A stretch of 6,850 nucleotides of DNA. Source: JBQTHI01 sp052390035. GTDB lineage: Bacteria > Actinomycetota > Acidimicrobiia > Spongiisociales > ZC4RG35. Positions 1-6,705 of the stretch are shown piece after piece; position 1 is the stretch's first letter; each line of letters opens with the position of its first letter. The stretch covers positions 1-6,850 of the forward strand of contig JBQTHI010000161.1 of NCBI GenBank assembly GCA_052390035.1, read 5' to 3'. The translations under genes were made by a program, and so were the position numbers. The notes below the pieces were generated by a model, which was not told where the DNA came from, did not search any database, and was given only the letters and a program-made list of their open reading frames with translations.

Positions 1-66
1 TGCGTCCCTCCGCATCCTAAGGCGGCCGTATCATTCCGTAACCTGAAAGGACCAAGGCCCCCACGG

Positions 67-1233
67 ATGAAACGCAGCGCTCCAGTCGTGGCATGGTTGC
101 TTGGGGCAATGATGGCGCTGCCCTACGCCTTGACCATTTTCGGTGGAGGCTTCAATTACGAGAGTGCCGGCATCGGGGTCGCCCTTTTGGCGATGGGTCT
201 TCTGGGCGCCCTGATCATCGGCCGCCAGCCGGGCAACCGCATGGGGTGGGTCTTTGCTTCGGTTGGGCTCCTCGGGGGCATCGCCGGCTTCGCAGAGGTG
301 TGGGAATCGGAAGCCCTAGCCCACCTTGCCGGCGGATTCGCCTGGTTCCTGCTGTTCTACACCGTGGTGGTGCTCATCCCGCTCTTGTTCCCGACGGGCC
401 GGGTGGCAGGTTCCGGTTGGCGCTGGGTGTTTTGGGTGTCCTCTGCCGCCATCGTGACCCATTCACTCCTGTGGATCTTCCAAGACCAGGTTTGTCTGGA
501 CCTGAGCGATGGCGTCTGCGTCGAAAGTGTTGACAACCCGATCGGACTAACGGGGGTCGAGAACCCCGAGTTGAGCGGCATCGGAAACGCTGGTCTCAGC
601 ATTGTCCTGTTGGGCGGTTTGGCGTCACTCGTTTCGCTGTTTGTGCGATTTCGACGCGCACAGGAGTTGGAACGCCTGCAAATCAAATGGCTGCTGTGGG
701 CAATCGCGTTGTTCATCGGATCCGTCGTGCTGATCGACATCGTCCTGGTCGAACAATTGGGATTTCAACCGGCCGATGTCGTCTACAGCGTCCTCTACGG
801 GTTCATCTGGCTCACCATTCCGGTGGCTGCCGGCATCGCCATTTTTCGTTACCGGCTCTTCGAGATCGACCGCCTGGTCTCTCGGACGGTCACCTACTCG
901 CTCATTGTGGCCCTTCTCGCCGCTGTGTACTTCGCGGTGGTCGGGCTTTTCACCCAAATCCTCCGCTTCGAAAGCGATCTCGGGGTCGCGGCCGCGACGC
1001 TCGCTGCTGCCGCGGTCTTCAGTCCGCTCCGGCGCCGCCTCCGAAACGTGGTTGATCGCCGATTCAACCGAACCAGATATGACGCCGGGCTAATCGTGGA
1101 CCGCCTCTCCCAACGTCTGAAAGACGCCACCGACGCCGCCGATGTGGTCCTAGTCTCGAGGTGGGCGGTCGATCACACCGTGCGGCCGGCCACCTTCTCG
1201 GTCTGGCTCAACGAGAGACGAGGCCCCGGTTAG
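67..1233 (+). CDS. Multi-pass membrane protein resembling a histidine-kinase sensor module, without a kinase domain
   Basis: This 388-residue integral membrane protein has unknown function. It shows roughly eight to ten hydrophobic segments, near residues 5-25, 33-52, 58-77, 85-108, 119-139, 172-194, 207-227, 241-260, 272-296 and 303-318. A cysteine pair (C143, C151) lies in the 140-170 loop. Segments such as IIGRQPGNRMGWVF (50-63), FRYRLFEIDRLVSRTVTYSL (260-279) and SPLRRRLRNVVDRRFNRTRY (319-338) match, from memory, the membrane half of actinobacterial sensor histidine kinases. In those proteins this half is followed by a linker ending in a V-S-L-W-L-like strand and then a dimerisation and ATPase domain. 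Here the linker ends at FSVWL (377-381) and the protein stops seven residues later, so no H-box or N/G-box exists. The ATG start has a weak AAGG nine bases upstream. The next gene is convergent, 43 bases away, so there is no adjacent kinase downstream. The fold assignment is fairly sure; a signalling role is inference. Confidence 0.85.
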   Translation: MKRSAPVVAWLLGAMMALPYALTIFGGGFNYESAGIGVALLAMGLLGALIIGRQPGNRMGWVFASVGLLGGIAGFAEVWESEALAHLAGGFAWFLLFYTVVVLIPLLFPTGRVAGSGWRWVFWVSSAAIVTHSLLWIFQDQVCLDLSDGVCVESVDNPIGLTGVENPELSGIGNAGLSIVLLGGLASLVSLFVRFRRAQELERLQIKWLLWAIALFIGSVVLIDIVLVEQLGFQPADVVYSVLYGFIWLTIPVAAGIAIFRYRLFEIDRLVSRTVTYSLIVALLAAVYFAVVGLFTQILRFESDLGVAAATLAAAAVFSPLRRRLRNVVDRRFNRTRYDAGLIVDRLSQRLKDATDAADVVLVSRWAVDHTVRPATFSVWLNERRGPG

Positions 1234-1276
1234 CTCGGGAGCCATCGAGACCTTTGCACACAACAGCTACGGGACG

Positions 1277-2134
1277 TCAGGGTCGGCGAAATTCGCCTGC
1301 CACCCTCGCCACCAGCACGTCACAGGGCATGGTTTCCAGCACTCCATCGGCGACCGTGCCCAGCAGAACCATGCGGGTGGCACCTGCTCCCCGGTTGGCG
1401 ACCGCCACCAGGTCGACCCCTCCCCGCCGGACGACCTCGTCAATCGCGGTGGCGGGCGCTCCGTCGACAATGAGCGGTCTGACCCGTCCGGGCCATTCGG
1501 CGGCGAATTCCTCCATTCGCTCCACCGCCTGCTTGAGCCGGATGGTGCGCGCATTGATCAACTCGACGTCGAAGAGTCCTGCCGCGGCCAAAGCGGGATC
1601 CCAGCGATCGGGAAGCGCAAAAATGGTCGTCACCTCTGCTTCCGGGAACCAGGCCAGGGTCCTGGCCACGGCAGTGCGGCAGGCGACCGAGAAGTCGACC
1701 GCGACAAGGATCTTGCGATAGGGCGCTCGAGGTTGACGGCGAACGACGAGCACGTCGCCCATCGACATGATGGCCACCCGTCTGGCGATCGGCCCACAGC
1801 GTTCGACATCGACCGCCGAGGTGCCGACTACCACGATCGCCGCCTTCTTCGCCTCCCGCACCAACTCCCAACCGATCGAGCCTCTGAGCGTCTGGTGGGT
1901 GACCGGCACATTCGTCCGGCCGGAGCACCACTTGGCAACCTCCATCAGATTCTTTTCGTGTTGTTCGAACAGGAGGCGTCCGAGGCCCTCGTCAAGGAAT
2001 GCCTCGCCCGCTGACTCGTTGACGGAAACCAGGTGAAGTGGCAAAGAGTGTTGCTCGGCGAGCATGCGGGCGCGATCGGCCACCCGGCGACCGATCGGTG
2101 TCAGGTCGATCCCGGCCACAACCCGACCGGTCAC
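1277..2134 (-). CDS. Tandem-domain universal stress protein (UspA family)
   Basis: A cytoplasmic protein of 285 residues with two Usp domains in tandem, about residues 1-133 and 139-280. Each opens with the family's first beta strand (VVAGIDLT at 5-12; KILVAVDFS at 141-149). Each closes with a strand of the V-L-V-V type (GDVLVVRR at 126-133; CDVLVARV at 271-278). Usp proteins help cells survive starvation and other stress, often by binding ATP through G-2x-G-9x-G(S/T). In the second domain the loop at 246-260 keeps the second and third glycines plus T260, but has A246 for the first. In the first domain, only G104 survives of the three glycines (A107, A117, and R118 for S/T). ATP binding is therefore doubtful, especially in domain one. 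The GTG start at 2134 is chosen because GGAGG lies eight bases upstream and the conserved first strand follows at once. Longer in-frame readings run into aat. It lies 32 bases downstream of aat on the same strand, so co-transcription is likely. Confidence 0.9.
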   Translation of the reverse strand: MTGRVVAGIDLTPIGRRVADRARMLAEQHSLPLHLVSVNESAGEAFLDEGLGRLLFEQHEKNLMEVAKWCSGRTNVPVTHQTLRGSIGWELVREAKKAAIVVVGTSAVDVERCGPIARRVAIMSMGDVLVVRRQPRAPYRKILVAVDFSVACRTAVARTLAWFPEAEVTTIFALPDRWDPALAAAGLFDVELINARTIRLKQAVERMEEFAAEWPGRVRPLIVDGAPATAIDEVVRRGGVDLVAVANRGAGATRMVLLGTVADGVLETMPCDVLVARVAGEFRRP

Positions 2135-2142
2135 GGCAGCGC

Positions 2143-2147
2143 CCTCC
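2143..2147 (-). promoter_or_regulatory. Shine-Dalgarno site of the usp gene
   Basis: On the minus strand this reads GGAGG, eight bases before the GTG at 2134-2132. It is the clearest ribosome binding site in the window. It fixes the usp start inside what would otherwise be a longer open frame reaching back into aat, and it lies between the aat stop codon and the usp start. Confidence 0.75.
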
Positions 2148-2166
2148 AAGGAATGGGTGACTCTAA

Positions 2167-2862
2167 TTAGACGGCGCCGGGCCGGAGCAGCGCGGCGGCT
2201 TCCCAGGGACTCGAGGCGGCCAGCGCCGTTGGCAGCAGCCCGAGATATCGCTGCCGGCCGATCGCCACGGCACCCAACGACACGAGATGAGGTGTAGGCC
2301 ACTGGACGTCGAGGACCGCCCCCTCGACCGGGGCCAGAATCCCGACCAGATGGACGAGGGCACATTTGGAGGAATCCCGTTGCCGGCTGAACATCGACTC
2401 GCCGGCGAACAAGCCTCCGATACCGACCCCATATAGCCCGCCCGCCAGACGCCCCGCATCATCCCAGGCCTCGACAGAATGCACCCATCCCAACCGAAAG
2501 AGCTGCAGGTAGGCGTCCATGATCTCGTTGGTGATCCAAGCGTTGGGACGGGTCGGATCGGCGCAGCCTTCCATGACCGCGAGCGGGTCGCGGTCGACCG
2601 TCATCCGGTACTTCTTGAACGACCGCCGTAACGACCGGCTGACGCGCAGCGCGTCGAGGGGAAGGATCGCACGTTCCCACGGCGACCACCAGCCCAGGAG
2701 ACCGTCGGTGGTGTGCATCGGGAACAGACCTTGCCGGTAGCCGGCCAGGATCGTCCCCGGGGAAAGGTCGCCGCCCACTGCCACCACGTCCTCGGGGCCT
2801 GCCAGCCTCGGGTCGGGCAGCTGGAACCGGCTCGGGACCGGTTCGGTCGGGATCGGTGCCAC
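2167..2862 (-). CDS. aat: Leucyl/phenylalanyl-tRNA-protein transferase
   Basis: Aat moves Leu or Phe from aminoacyl-tRNA onto the N-terminal Arg or Lys of a protein. This creates a primary N-degron that ClpS delivers to the Clp protease in the cytoplasm. The 231-residue product is of normal length. It shows the family hallmarks in order: PDPRLA (16-21), VAVGGDLSPGTILAGYRQGL (27-46), FPM (47-49), LGWWSP (56-61), RVSRSLRRS (73-81), WIT (109-111), HSVEAW (128-133), GGLYGV (141-146), FAGESMFSR (152-160), LDVQ (184-187) and ASLGA-like VSLGAV (194-199). E155 and Q187 match the residues described as catalytic in the E. coli enzyme (E156, Q188, from memory). The GTG at 2862 is chosen because the conserved protein begins about ten residues before PDPR. 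Longer readings to 2928 or 2958 would run into the divergent dehydrogenase gene and add unconserved sequence. No strong ribosome site is visible. usp follows after 32 bases. Confidence 0.93.
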   Translation of the reverse strand: MAPIPTEPVPSRFQLPDPRLAGPEDVVAVGGDLSPGTILAGYRQGLFPMHTTDGLLGWWSPWERAILPLDALRVSRSLRRSFKKYRMTVDRDPLAVMEGCADPTRPNAWITNEIMDAYLQLFRLGWVHSVEAWDDAGRLAGGLYGVGIGGLFAGESMFSRQRDSSKCALVHLVGILAPVEGAVLDVQWPTPHLVSLGAVAIGRQRYLGLLPTALAASSPWEAAALLRPGAV

Positions 2863-2928
2863 CGGCCGACGGTACCCGGCCCGGTAGGCTGAACCCCAAG
2901 ACCAAGGAGTCCGGCGATTCCAACCCAT
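2863..2928. promoter_or_regulatory. Divergent intergenic region between aat and the AidB-like gene
   Basis: These 66 bases separate two divergent start codons and so must hold, or lie near, the promoters for both units. I see no convincing -35/-10 pair for either strand. TAGGCT at 2885-2890 is a possible weak -10 for the rightward unit, with no good -35. A plus-strand AAGGAG at 2904-2909 looks like a ribosome binding site but lies 19 bases before the GTG at 2929, which is too far for normal use. The promoter role is inferred from gene orientation. Confidence 0.4.
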
Positions 2929-4545
2929 GTGGTGGCCAACCAGCCCCCACCACTCCACAACTACGACCTAGCCGCCGCCGAGCCGGTCTTGCTGGGAATG
3001 CTCGACCATGCGGGAGCCGGGTGGGCCGGTGATCTGGTCAGCGAGTTCGGCCGGAAGATGGCCTCCGCCGAGGTGTACGAGTGGGGCTTTCAGGCGAACC
3101 GTCATGACCCGGTCCTCCACACCCACGACAGATACGGAAACCGCGTCGACCAGGTCGAGTTTCATCCTGCCTGGCATCAATTACTCAGCCAGTCCGTAAG
3201 CCGGGGTCTGCATTCGCTTCCGTGGGAGCCGACCGGCGAGAAGGCCAGACATCTGGTCCGTGCCTCGCTCGCCTTTCTCGCCAGCCAGGTCGAGGCCGGA
3301 CACTTCTGTCCCGTCTCGATGACCTACGCCATCATCCCTGCCCTCCGACATCAGTCAAGCCTGGCCGAGGCGTGGGAGCCTCGAATCCTGTCGAGGTCTT
3401 ACGACCCCACCTTCCGGCCGGCATCAGAGAAGCGCGGGGTGCTGGTCGGGATGGGAATGACGGAGAAACAGGGTGGGTCCGATGTGCGGGCCAACACCAC
3501 CACCGCTACCCCGATCGATGACGGCTATCTGATCTCCGGTCACAAGTGGTTCACCTCGGCTCCCATGAACGATGCCTTCCTCATCCTTGCTCATGCGCCC
3601 AACGGCCTCACCTGTTTTCTCCTACCCCGGTTCCGTGCCGATGGGTCGATCAACGAAATCAGGATCCAACGACTCAAAGACAAGCTCGGGAACCGCTCCA
3701 ATGCCTCGGCCGAGCTCGAGTTCGAGAACGCCCTCGCCTTTCGCGTCGGTGAGGAGGGTCGGGGGGTGGCGACGATCATCGAGATGGTCAACGGGACCCG
3801 GCTCGACTGCGTCACCGGGTCGGCGGCGCTGATGCGCCAGGCGGTCAGCCAGGCGATTCATCATTGCCGTCATCGCCGTGTGTTTAACGCTCTCCTCATA
3901 GATCAGCCCGCCATGCGTAACGTCCTCGCCGACCTGGAAGTTGAAACCGAGGCAGCCGCCCTGCTCATGATCCGGCTGGCCACCGCCTTCGACCGCGCCG
4001 ACGAGGATCATGCTGAAGCCGCCCTTCGCCGGATCATGACCCCAGTCGCCAAGTTCTGGGCGACCAAGCGCTGCACCGAGGTAGTGCATGAGGCGCTCGA
4101 ATGCCTGGGTGGGAACGGCTTCGTCGAGGAGTCGATCATGCCCAGGCTCTTCCGGGAGTCGCCACTGAATGCCATCTGGGAGGGTTCCGGCAACGTGATA
4201 GCTCTCGACGTTTTGCGCGCCGCCGCCAGTGGAACCGCCACCGAAGCGATGATCGACGAGTTGCGGCTCGGGCAAGGGTCGGATCGAATCGCCGACAGTG
4301 CGATTGAGGGCGCAGTCGAGGCACTTTCCGACCCTGACGGAAGCGAGTCCAATGCCAGGATGCTTTGCCAGCGTCTGGCGCTCGCCCTCCAGGCGAGCCT
4401 GCTCGCCCGGTTCGGCCGAAGCGAAGTATTCGAAGCGTTTGTCCGCACCCGCCTCGTTGGTCGGGGAGGCAGCATCTACGGAACCCTCCCCGCCGATCTC
4501 GATCAGAAGGCCATCATCGAGCCGGCCGTGCCCCAGTTGTCGTGA
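2929..4545 (+). CDS. aidB: AidB-type acyl-CoA dehydrogenase family flavoprotein
   Basis: A 538-residue FAD protein that matches E. coli AidB (541 residues) along its length. AidB is an isovaleryl-CoA-dehydrogenase-like protein of the adaptive response to alkylation that binds DNA and has weak dehydrogenase activity. Visible signatures include NQPPPLHNYDL (4-14), GAGW (29-32), VEFHPAWH (76-83), VEAGHFCPVSMTYA (121-134), GMGMTEKQGGSDV (174-186), SGHKWFTSAP (203-212), CFLLPRF (229-235), LKDKLGNRSNAS (249-260), RLD (291-293) and ECLGGNGFVEES (391-402). WEGSGN (417-422) carries E418 at the position of the usual catalytic glutamate. The last 100 residues form the AidB-specific C-terminal domain but are acidic here. 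The start is GTG at 2929, or the GTG just after it; an in-frame TGA at 2890 bounds the 5' end. Its stop overlaps the next start in GTGA. It could equally be a metabolic acyl-CoA dehydrogenase rather than a repair protein. Confidence 0.93.
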   Translation: MVANQPPPLHNYDLAAAEPVLLGMLDHAGAGWAGDLVSEFGRKMASAEVYEWGFQANRHDPVLHTHDRYGNRVDQVEFHPAWHQLLSQSVSRGLHSLPWEPTGEKARHLVRASLAFLASQVEAGHFCPVSMTYAIIPALRHQSSLAEAWEPRILSRSYDPTFRPASEKRGVLVGMGMTEKQGGSDVRANTTTATPIDDGYLISGHKWFTSAPMNDAFLILAHAPNGLTCFLLPRFRADGSINEIRIQRLKDKLGNRSNASAELEFENALAFRVGEEGRGVATIIEMVNGTRLDCVTGSAALMRQAVSQAIHHCRHRRVFNALLIDQPAMRNVLADLEVETEAAALLMIRLATAFDRADEDHAEAALRRIMTPVAKFWATKRCTEVVHEALECLGGNGFVEESIMPRLFRESPLNAIWEGSGNVIALDVLRAAASGTATEAMIDELRLGQGSDRIADSAIEGAVEALSDPDGSESNARMLCQRLALALQASLLARFGRSEVFEAFVRTRLVGRGGSIYGTLPADLDQKAIIEPAVPQLS

Positions 4546-5717
4546 AGGTCCTGGTCGTCGGCGGTGGTATCGCCGGGGTGTCGGCCGGTTATTACCTCGC
4601 CGTCGAAGGACATGAAGTAACGCTGGTCGAACAGGAGTCGACCCTCGCCCACCATTCGACGGGCCGTTCGGCCGCTCTCTATCACGAGAACTATGGGGCC
4701 CTGGCCAACCGTCCCTTGGCGAGGGCCAGTCGCCGGTTCTTCGAACAACCCCCCGCTCATCTCGCCGATCATCCGCTGATCTCTCCGCGGGGAGCGATGT
4801 GGATCGCCCGACCGGACCAGATGGAAAGGCTGGCCCAGATCAACGCCGACGGCATAAGGTCTGGGCTGGTCAGCGCGCTACTCGACCCCGCCGAGTTGAC
4901 GGCCCGCATCCCCGCCTTGAGGCCGGAATACCTCGGCGGTGGCGTATTCGAGCCAGAGAGTGTCGATCTTGACGTCGCCGCCACCCACCAGGCGTTCGTC
5001 CGGGGCATGCGGGCCCAGGGCGCCGAAGTCTTCACCCGGTCACCCGTAACAGAGTTGGTCCGACACCAGCCGAGTTTCCGTGTACTGGCCGGTGAGCGGG
5101 TCTTCACCGCCGATGTGGTGATCAATGCCGCCGGGGCCTGGTGCGATGTGGTTGGAGCGATGGTCGGCGCCCTACCGATCGGACTCCAACCGATGCGGAG
5201 AACGGCGTTCATGGTTCCGGGGAACCGGGCCTTCGCAGAGTGGCCGTTGATAGCCGACGTCGACAACGAGTTCTACTTCCGGCCCGACGGCACCCAGCTT
5301 CTTTGCTCACTGGCCGATGAGACACCGGTAGAGCCTGGCGACGCCCGGCCGGATCCTCTCGACATCGCCCTGGCGATCGAGCGGATCAACGCCGCCACCA
5401 ACCTCGACATCCGGTCGGTGCGCTCCTCTTGGGCCGGGCTGCGATCCTTCGTGCCCGACCGGGCGATGGTCATCGGCTTCGATCCGGTGGTGCCGGGATT
5501 CTTCTGGCTGGCGGGTCAGGGCGGCACCGGGATTCAGACCGCGCCGGCGGCAGGGGAGCTGACCGCGGGGCTGGTGAGTCGAGGTGCGGGGCCTTCTACC
5601 CAATTGGACCTCGGGGTAGATCCGGCGGCACTCTCCCCGGACAGGTTCAGGACCGATACCGCCTTACCAGATCGGCCATCTCCGTCTTCGGCAGGGCGTA
5701 GGCAGTCCGTCCCTTAA
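4542..5717 (+). CDS. FAD-dependent D-amino acid dehydrogenase, DauA-like (DAO family)
   Basis: DAO-fold flavoenzyme, 391 residues, predicted to oxidise an amino acid, probably of D configuration, to its imino acid. The FAD-binding Rossmann motif is VLVVGGGIAGVSAGYYL (3-19), with E30 closing the second strand. STGRSAALYHENYG (39-52), HPLISPRGAM (77-86), INAAGAWCD (194-202), LQPMRRTAF (215-223), FYFRPDG (244-250), SWAGLRSFVPDR (296-307) and FFWLAGQGGTGIQTAPA (320-336) follow Pseudomonas aeruginosa D-arginine dehydrogenase DauA almost block by block. R219 or R220, Y245 and R301 sit where DauA anchors the substrate backbone. DauA's E87, which contacts the guanidinium, is A85 here, and H48 is L46, so D-Arg is unlikely to be the preferred substrate. 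The start is the GTG at 4542, immediately before the Rossmann strand and overlapping the aidB-like stop. No ribosome site is visible, so translational coupling is likely. The conserved domain ends near ALSPDRF (363-369); the 22 residues after it overlap the convergent peptidase gene. Confidence 0.88.
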   Translation: MKVLVVGGGIAGVSAGYYLAVEGHEVTLVEQESTLAHHSTGRSAALYHENYGALANRPLARASRRFFEQPPAHLADHPLISPRGAMWIARPDQMERLAQINADGIRSGLVSALLDPAELTARIPALRPEYLGGGVFEPESVDLDVAATHQAFVRGMRAQGAEVFTRSPVTELVRHQPSFRVLAGERVFTADVVINAAGAWCDVVGAMVGALPIGLQPMRRTAFMVPGNRAFAEWPLIADVDNEFYFRPDGTQLLCSLADETPVEPGDARPDPLDIALAIERINAATNLDIRSVRSSWAGLRSFVPDRAMVIGFDPVVPGFFWLAGQGGTGIQTAPAAGELTAGLVSRGAGPSTQLDLGVDPAALSPDRFRTDTALPDRPSPSSAGRRQSVP

Positions 5718-6705
5718 AGCCGGTCATGGTTTCGGCAGCGCAAAGAGCGTTGAGAATCGCCTCTTCGGTGGCATCAGAAACGGCCGTGAAGAGACGGTCC
5801 ATCATCGGTTGGGGCAGGAACCTGACGGCAATCGGCGCTCCCGAGTCGGTCACCTCGTTACCGGTCGAGAAGGCGATGAAAATGTCGCCCGACCCGTTGT
5901 GACCCATTCCTCCGACCCTTGCCAGACCGACCGTCGCCCGCCGGGCCAACCGCCTGCACTGATCAGAGACGAGCGGTGCATCGGTGGCAATCACGACGAT
6001 GATCGAGCCATCGCGCTCGCGGGTCGGCCACGGCGCCGGAACCTGTTCGTAACCGATGATCCTCCCTACCGGTACGCCGTCAATGCGAAGATCGCCCCGC
6101 GATCCGTAGTTGGTCTGAACCAGCACCCCGACCGTGTAGGTGTGCATGGCCAAGTCGACCACCCGGGAGGAGGTCCCGATCCCGCCCTTGAATTCGTGGC
6201 AGATCATCCCGGTTCCGCCGCCCACATTGCCCTCGGGCACAGCTCCGTCGGTGGCTGTGTCCAGGGCAGCAAAGACTTGCTGCTCGGTGAGGGCGAAAGC
6301 GTCGATGTCCGACAGCCAGCCGTCATAGGTTTCGGTCACCACGGGCAGGTGGAAGCCGTTCACCACACCGGTGTCGATCCCTCGCCGCACGAGGGAGTCG
6401 CGCACCAATCCCACCTGGTGGGTGTTGGTGATGCCGATGGGTGATCCGAGCAACCCGGACTCGTCGATCCATGGAATGCCCGTCATCTCCCCGTTGCCGT
6501 TGAATGAGTGCCATCCGCAGAAGGCGTAGTTCGACCAGATGTCGGCACGGGGCACCACCATCGTCACCCCAGTCCTGATTACCGTCGGATCGTCGCGGTT
6601 GACCGTGGCGTGGCCGACGGTCAATCCGGAGACGTCGGTGATGGAGTTGTGATCTCCGGTCGGTAATCGACCGATCTCGATCCCGAGATCACGAAGTCTG
6701 GTCAC
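5647..6705 (-). CDS. P1-family aminopeptidase (DmpA/BapA type), self-cleaving
   Basis: A cytoplasmic Ntn-hydrolase-like peptidase of 352 residues with no signal peptide. The family includes DmpA, an L-aminopeptidase that also acts on D-Ala esters and amides, and BapA, which cleaves N-terminal beta-amino acids. The precursor cuts itself before a serine that becomes the nucleophile of the beta subunit. Here that site is most likely G271-S272 in GGMGHNGSGDIFIAFST (265-281), which would give subunits of 271 and 81 residues. Other family blocks are ITDVSGLTVGHAT (22-34), NGNGEMTG (69-76), SPIGITNTHQVG (88-99), GNVGGGTGM (159-167), FKGGIGTSSR (172-181), LVQTNYGSRGDL (195-206) and ATEEAILNAL (312-321). 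The GTG at 6705 overlaps the stop of the upstream small gene in GTGA and precedes the conserved N-terminus. An earlier GTG at 6744 would add an unconserved Arg-rich stretch. No ribosome site is visible, so coupling is likely. Substrate cannot be told from sequence. Confidence 0.92.
   Translation of the reverse strand: MTRLRDLGIEIGRLPTGDHNSITDVSGLTVGHATVNRDDPTVIRTGVTMVVPRADIWSNYAFCGWHSFNGNGEMTGIPWIDESGLLGSPIGITNTHQVGLVRDSLVRRGIDTGVVNGFHLPVVTETYDGWLSDIDAFALTEQQVFAALDTATDGAVPEGNVGGGTGMICHEFKGGIGTSSRVVDLAMHTYTVGVLVQTNYGSRGDLRIDGVPVGRIIGYEQVPAPWPTRERDGSIIVVIATDAPLVSDQCRRLARRATVGLARVGGMGHNGSGDIFIAFSTGNEVTDSGAPIAVRFLPQPMMDRLFTAVSDATEEAILNALCAAETMTGFKGRTAYALPKTEMADLVRRYRS

Noticed and set aside
1..66. 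Remnant of an upstream gene or a promoter
   Set aside because: No motif or conserved coding signal is visible in these bases, and the left edge gives too little sequence to judge.
1225..1239. CCCG...CGGG as a terminator between the convergent sensor and usp genes
   Set aside because: The stem is only four base pairs with a seven-base loop and no T-run on either side, which is expected by chance at this GC content.
1161..1721. A 186-codon plus-strand open frame across the end of the sensor gene and the usp gene
   Set aside because: Low-complexity Ser/Thr/Arg/Ala composition typical of a shadow frame; the minus-strand Usp in the same place has clear family motifs.
2135..2365. A 77-codon N-terminal extension of the Usp protein
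   Set aside because: It overlaps aat and is Arg/Gly-rich; a GGAGG at correct spacing supports the GTG at 2134 instead.
2824..2884. Repeated ACCGG/CGGT words near the aat start, as a possible operator
   Set aside because: Most of the stretch is aat coding sequence rich in Pro and Arg codons; the copies have no regular spacing or clear dyad.
3622..4275. A 217-codon open frame antisense to the AidB-like gene
   Set aside because: It lies wholly within a strongly conserved gene, has no recognisable motif and is explained by high-GC codon bias on the opposite strand.
4365..4541. An in-frame 59-codon N-terminal extension of the DauA-like enzyme
   Set aside because: It is Arg/Pro-rich, overlaps the conserved AidB-like reading frame, and the FAD-binding strand begins right after the GTG at 4542.
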